Positions 60,394 through 64,000 of a DNA stretch of 64,000 bases are shown in pieces. The stretch is from Prochlorococcus sp. AG-402-M23. GTDB taxonomy: Bacteria; Cyanobacteriota; Cyanobacteriia; PCC-6307; Cyanobiaceae. Each line of letters starts with the position of its first letter. Position 1 is the stretch's first letter. Made by a program: the position numbers and the translations under genes. The stretch is from positions 124,001 through 188,000 of the forward strand of contig QCIR01000001.1 of the NCBI GenBank assembly GCA_003216575.1, read 5' to 3'. The notes under the pieces were generated by a model, which searched no databases, was not told the DNA's origin, and saw only the letters and a program-made list of their open reading frames with translations.

Positions 60394-61193
60394 TGTAAAT
60401 TATTTATATTACTAAGAATATCTTCAATACTATTTGACCATCCTTTTGCATGAGGTGCATTCGCCAATCTAAAGCGACCTTTATCTATTCCATTTTGTAA
60501 ATACCTATTAGCTCCATTTTTACCAGGAATAACAATAGAGATGTCAGCATATTCAAGTAGAGGAAGATCATTTTGTGAATCCCCAAGAGCTATTATCTTT
60601 ACATCCTTATTATTTAAATACACCTTTAACTTATTAACTGCTTCGCCCTTATGACTTTTATTTGAAAGGAGATGACTCATACGATTTCCCTTAAAGACAT
60701 GAACATTATATAGTTTACAAATAACCTTAACTTCTTCAAAGATATGATCAGGAGGATTTAAGAAAGGTACACTCCATTGCCTTTTTAAAGCTCGTTTAAT
60801 TCCATGGTTAGACAAACCTGTAAGTTCAAATATTTGATTATGATTTAAATCATTTAAAGGAGTCAAATTATAATTAATTCGTTCAGAAATTTTATTAAGG
60901 ATAAATCTCAAATCCTCATAACTTTTTCCTAATATCAATTCCCATTCTGAAGAATTATCATCATTAAAACCATAAATAGCTGCACCATTTTCTACAATAA
61001 AAGGATCTAATAAACCATTCTCATTACGAAAAAATCTAACCTCTGAAGCTGTTTTGCTTGTACAAGGTATTACTGGAATAGCCAACTCAGACAACAACTT
61101 CAAGGTGTCTCGAGCAGGAGTAATATCATAATTCTCATCCATTAATGTCCCGTCAAGATCGGTTACTATCCAGAATTTAGAATTATTTTGCAT
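60390..61193 (-). CDS. HAD-superfamily glucosyl-/mannosyl-3-phosphoglycerate phosphatase
   Basis: WIVTDLDGTLMDENYDITPA, CTSKTASEVRFFRNENGLLDPFIVENGAAIYGF, ALGDSQNDLPLLEYADISIVIPGKNG. Confidence 0.85.
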   Translation of the reverse strand: MQNNSKFWIVTDLDGTLMDENYDITPARDTLKLLSELAIPVIPCTSKTASEVRFFRNENGLLDPFIVENGAAIYGFNDDNSSEWELILGKSYEDLRFILNKISERINYNLTPLNDLNHNQIFELTGLSNHGIKRALKRQWSVPFLNPPDHIFEEVKVICKLYNVHVFKGNRMSHLLSNKSHKGEAVNKLKVYLNNKDVKIIALGDSQNDLPLLEYADISIVIPGKNGANRYLQNGIDKGRFRLANAPHAKGWSNSIEDILSNINNLQ

Positions 61194-61197
61194 AAAA

Positions 61198-63000
61198 CTA
61201 TTCAGCTAATGAAACCCACATTACTTGATAAGGATTAAGTTTAAATGTATCACTCCTTAAATAAGAACCTGTAATATTATCTAATAATTTAATTTCAGAA
61301 CTTAGTTTTAATAAACCTAGTATATTTGAACCCGGAAAAATTAAATGTTTGTCAGACATATTACAAATAACCAATACTTTGTCCTTTCCTAAGCCTCTTT
61401 GAATAATTACACAATTAGGAATCTCAGTAGAAATACATTTCATAAAAGATTCTGGATGGAAAGCCTTTAGCCTTGACCTGATTTTAATAATATGGCTGAG
61501 ATAAGATATGTTTTTACTTGCTGGGGAATCAAAATTTTTAAGTCGCTCAATTAATTTAGTAGCTTCGAACTTCTCTCGATTTAAATCTCTTCTTTGCCCC
61601 GTTTTCCTAAAAGTTTCAAGGTCATTAGGAGAAGCCAATATAGATGGGAGATAAAAAGCTGGAACACCTTTTAAAGATAATGTGAAAACTTGACTTAACA
61701 AAAAACGTTCAAATTGAAATAATGTAATGTCAGATCCTCCATTTGACATAGCGCTCCACCAACTAATATTTAATTCATAAGGTTGATCTTGTCCATTTGA
61801 AAGGCGCCTATGACTAACTAATCCTCCACGTTTTTCTGATTCAACCAAGAGATTATGAATTCTTTTTTCTTCCATAATTCCTTCCAATGCTCTTAATCCA
61901 ATTCCATCATGTGAAGAAGTGAAATTAAGAAGAGAAGTAGAAGTTGGCAAATCTTTCCAACTAGATAACCACGTTTTTAATAAATCTGTATTACCCGTAT
62001 AAATTGCCTCTAATAGTAAAGGAGGTAGCGTAAAATTATATGCAAGGTTTGCTTCATTCCCATCAATTAAATAAGAAAGATTTTCTTTCTCTGGGACATT
62101 GGTTTCAGTAATTAAGACAGCAGAAGGTTTGATAATCTTCAAACATTTATTTAAAAGCTTTACAATCGAATGTACTGGTTCTAAATGTAAACAAGTAGTA
62201 GATGGCTCCTTCCAAATAAAAGCAATAGCATCCAGACGAATCCATTCAGCACCATAATTGATATATCTAACTAATAATCTTAAGAATTCCAAGAAGAGAT
62301 ATGGATTTCGCCAATCAACATCAATTTGATCTGGTCCGAATGTTGTCCAGACGCTTTTATAACCATCATTTGTTTTTATATTTGTGAAAAGAGAAGAATT
62401 TCTAGGCCTTATAACTTCTTCCCAAATATCAGTTTTAGATGATGTGACAATATACGATGATCCTGGTTCGTCTGATTTCATAAATTGATGAACCCATGGG
62501 TGAGAGGATGAGACATGATTTAAAACAAGATCAGCCATTATTTTGTGGTTACTTGATAAATTCTTTAAATCATTCCAATTCCCAAATGAGTCCTCTATCT
62601 TTTCATGATTAGAAACTGCAAATCCACCATCACTTGTGGAAGGCAAAAAAGGCAAAATATGTATTATTGAAGAAAGGCCACTCAATCTATTTTTTACGAA
62701 TTCAGCTAATGTTTTTAACGTTGATTCATCTTCCCTATAAATTGCATCTGGATAAGTAATCAAAACAACACTTGAAGAATCCCAAATCGATTCAATCTCA
62801 TCTTCATGAATAACATGATATGGATCTAGAATCTGCAACAATTGAGACCACACTGAATTGATTTTCTCTTCAGAGTGATCGTGATAAATTTTTCTGAGAG
62901 AAATTCTCAGTTCTTCTAATTCACTATCCAACTGAGGCACTCTTAAAAGGGAAACAATCTTCTCTTCATCATCGTAGCTTCCACCTTGAATCTGTAGCAC
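61198..63000 (-). CDS. GH13 sucrose-phosphorylase-like enzyme, probably glucosylglycerate phosphorylase
   Basis: MADLVLNHVSSSHPWVHQF, GAEWIRLDAIAFIWKEPSTTCLHLEP, LITETNVPEKENLSYL, FTSSHDGIGLRALEGI. Confidence 0.8.
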   Translation of the reverse strand: MLQIQGGSYDDEEKIVSLLRVPQLDSELEELRISLRKIYHDHSEEKINSVWSQLLQILDPYHVIHEDEIESIWDSSSVVLITYPDAIYREDESTLKTLAEFVKNRLSGLSSIIHILPFLPSTSDGGFAVSNHEKIEDSFGNWNDLKNLSSNHKIMADLVLNHVSSSHPWVHQFMKSDEPGSSYIVTSSKTDIWEEVIRPRNSSLFTNIKTNDGYKSVWTTFGPDQIDVDWRNPYLFLEFLRLLVRYINYGAEWIRLDAIAFIWKEPSTTCLHLEPVHSIVKLLNKCLKIIKPSAVLITETNVPEKENLSYLIDGNEANLAYNFTLPPLLLEAIYTGNTDLLKTWLSSWKDLPTSTSLLNFTSSHDGIGLRALEGIMEEKRIHNLLVESEKRGGLVSHRRLSNGQDQPYELNISWWSAMSNGGSDITLFQFERFLLSQVFTLSLKGVPAFYLPSILASPNDLETFRKTGQRRDLNREKFEATKLIERLKNFDSPASKNISYLSHIIKIRSRLKAFHPESFMKCISTEIPNCVIIQRGLGKDKVLVICNMSDKHLIFPGSNILGLLKLSSEIKLLDNITGSYLRSDTFKLNPYQVMWVSLAE

Positions 63001-63011
63001 TTTATTTTTGA

Positions 63012-64000
63012 ATGGACTTTCAGCAAGGTTTAATCACAACTATTCATGAGTATGGATTAGCAAAAGATCCAGTATCTCAATTAAACAAAGACCTATTAAA
63101 GCGACCAACATCAATACTAATTCCTTGCCTGTTTGATGAATTCAGTAGACCAGCTCTAAAACTTATAAGACAAACATTAAAAGAGTTAAAAAATTTAAAT
63201 CAACTAGTTATAGCCTTATCAGCCAGTAATCATGATGAAGTACTAAAAGCAAGGCATTTCTTTAAAGAAATGCCCTTCCCCGTTCACGTGCAATGGACTA
63301 ATAGCCCAAAGGTAATTGAATTACTAAAGGATCAGGAAAAGAACGGCTTAGATTTATTAGGAGTCCCAGGGAAAGGATGGGCCGTATGGCAAGGAGTTGG
63401 TGTAGCAACAAAAAGCTCTGAAGTGGTAGCACTTTTTGATGCTGACATAAGAACATTTAACTCTAATTATCCAGCAAGAATGTTGGGTCCACTACTTGAG
63501 AAATCAAATGGTATTTCATATGTAAAAGCATTTTATAGTCGCCTATCATTAGAGACAAATGCGCTTCAAGGGCGAGCCACCAGATTATTTGTAGGACCTT
63601 TGTTATCTAGCTTAGAACAATTAATTGGTAATGTTCCCTTCCTACAATATTTACAGTCTTTTAGATATCCATTGGCTGGAGAATTTGCTTTTACGACTGA
63701 TTTAGCAATGAACTTAAGAATCCCTTGCGATTGGGGATTGGAAATAGGACTACTCTCAGAAGTTTATAAAAATGTAAGGATATCAAGAATCGCACAAGTA
63801 GATTTAGGTATCTTCGACCATAAACATAAAGAAATAGGCTCAAAAGCTAATGAAGGTTTGCAAAAAATGTCTACTGAAATTTTATCAAGTGTTTTAAGAG
63901 GCTTAATGGAACATGAAGCAAGAACACTTACTAGTTCTGAATTAGCGAACTTGGAGGTTTTATATCGAAGAGCAGGGGAAGATAGAGTTAAACAATTTAG
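63012..64000 (+). CDS. gpgS: Glucosyl-3-phosphoglycerate synthase (3' end runs off the window)
   Basis: MDFQQGLITTIHEYGLAKDPVSQLNKDLLKRPTSILIPCLFDEFSRPALKLIRQTL...VVALFDADIRTFNSNYPARMLGPLL (GT-A DxD context). Not in the ORF track because it is open at the window end. Confidence 0.85.
   Translation, partial: MDFQQGLITTIHEYGLAKDPVSQLNKDLLKRPTSILIPCLFDEFSRPALKLIRQTLKELKNLNQLVIALSASNHDEVLKARHFFKEMPFPVHVQWTNSPKVIELLKDQEKNGLDLLGVPGKGWAVWQGVGVATKSSEVVALFDADIRTFNSNYPARMLGPLLEKSNGISYVKAFYSRLSLETNALQGRATRLFVGPLLSSLEQLIGNVPFLQYLQSFRYPLAGEFAFTTDLAMNLRIPCDWGLEIGLLSEVYKNVRISRIAQVDLGIFDHKHKEIGSKANEGLQKMSTEILSSVLRGLMEHEARTLTSSELANLEVLYRRAGEDRVKQF

Noticed and set aside
1-64000. CRISPR arrays, rRNA genes, tmRNA, known riboswitches
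   Set aside because: No regularly spaced repeats and no recognisable conserved cores for these elements were seen on either strand by eye; covariance-model searches were not possible.

Overview
The window looks like ordinary chromosome from a low-GC marine picocyanobacterium, most likely Prochlorococcus. Supporting genes include psaK, petN, thf1/psp29, a PAM68-like gene beside rpsO, dxs, and the cyanobacterial families DUF3110, DUF1816, DUF3288, DUF3082, DUF2499 and DUF3593. The content is mostly housekeeping: dnaK/dnaJ, pstCAB, hisZ, htpG, pyk, ftsH, clpP, secDF, pdhB, ispE, rsmA, dnaG, ruvA, dnaE, gatA, carA, trpD, msrA and uppP. There are two tRNAs, Ser(GGA) and Pro(GGG). I see no CRISPR array, prophage or insertion sequence. 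The best candidates for a second look are: (1) a compact right-hand cluster that appears to encode a closed glucosylglycerate synthesis/recycling cycle, with divergent starts only 11 bp apart; (2) a umuDC SOS locus with a LexA-like operator and an adjacent small HEXXH protein; (3) a STAS-domain gene whose conserved N-terminus lies upstream of any ATG/GTG/TTG start; (4) a degenerate GIY-YIG-like protein fused to a membrane anchor; (5) several very small membrane ORFs missing from the ORF track, including petN; (6) an almost pure A/T tract with A22 and a perfect AT-only inverted repeat between psaK and dxs.
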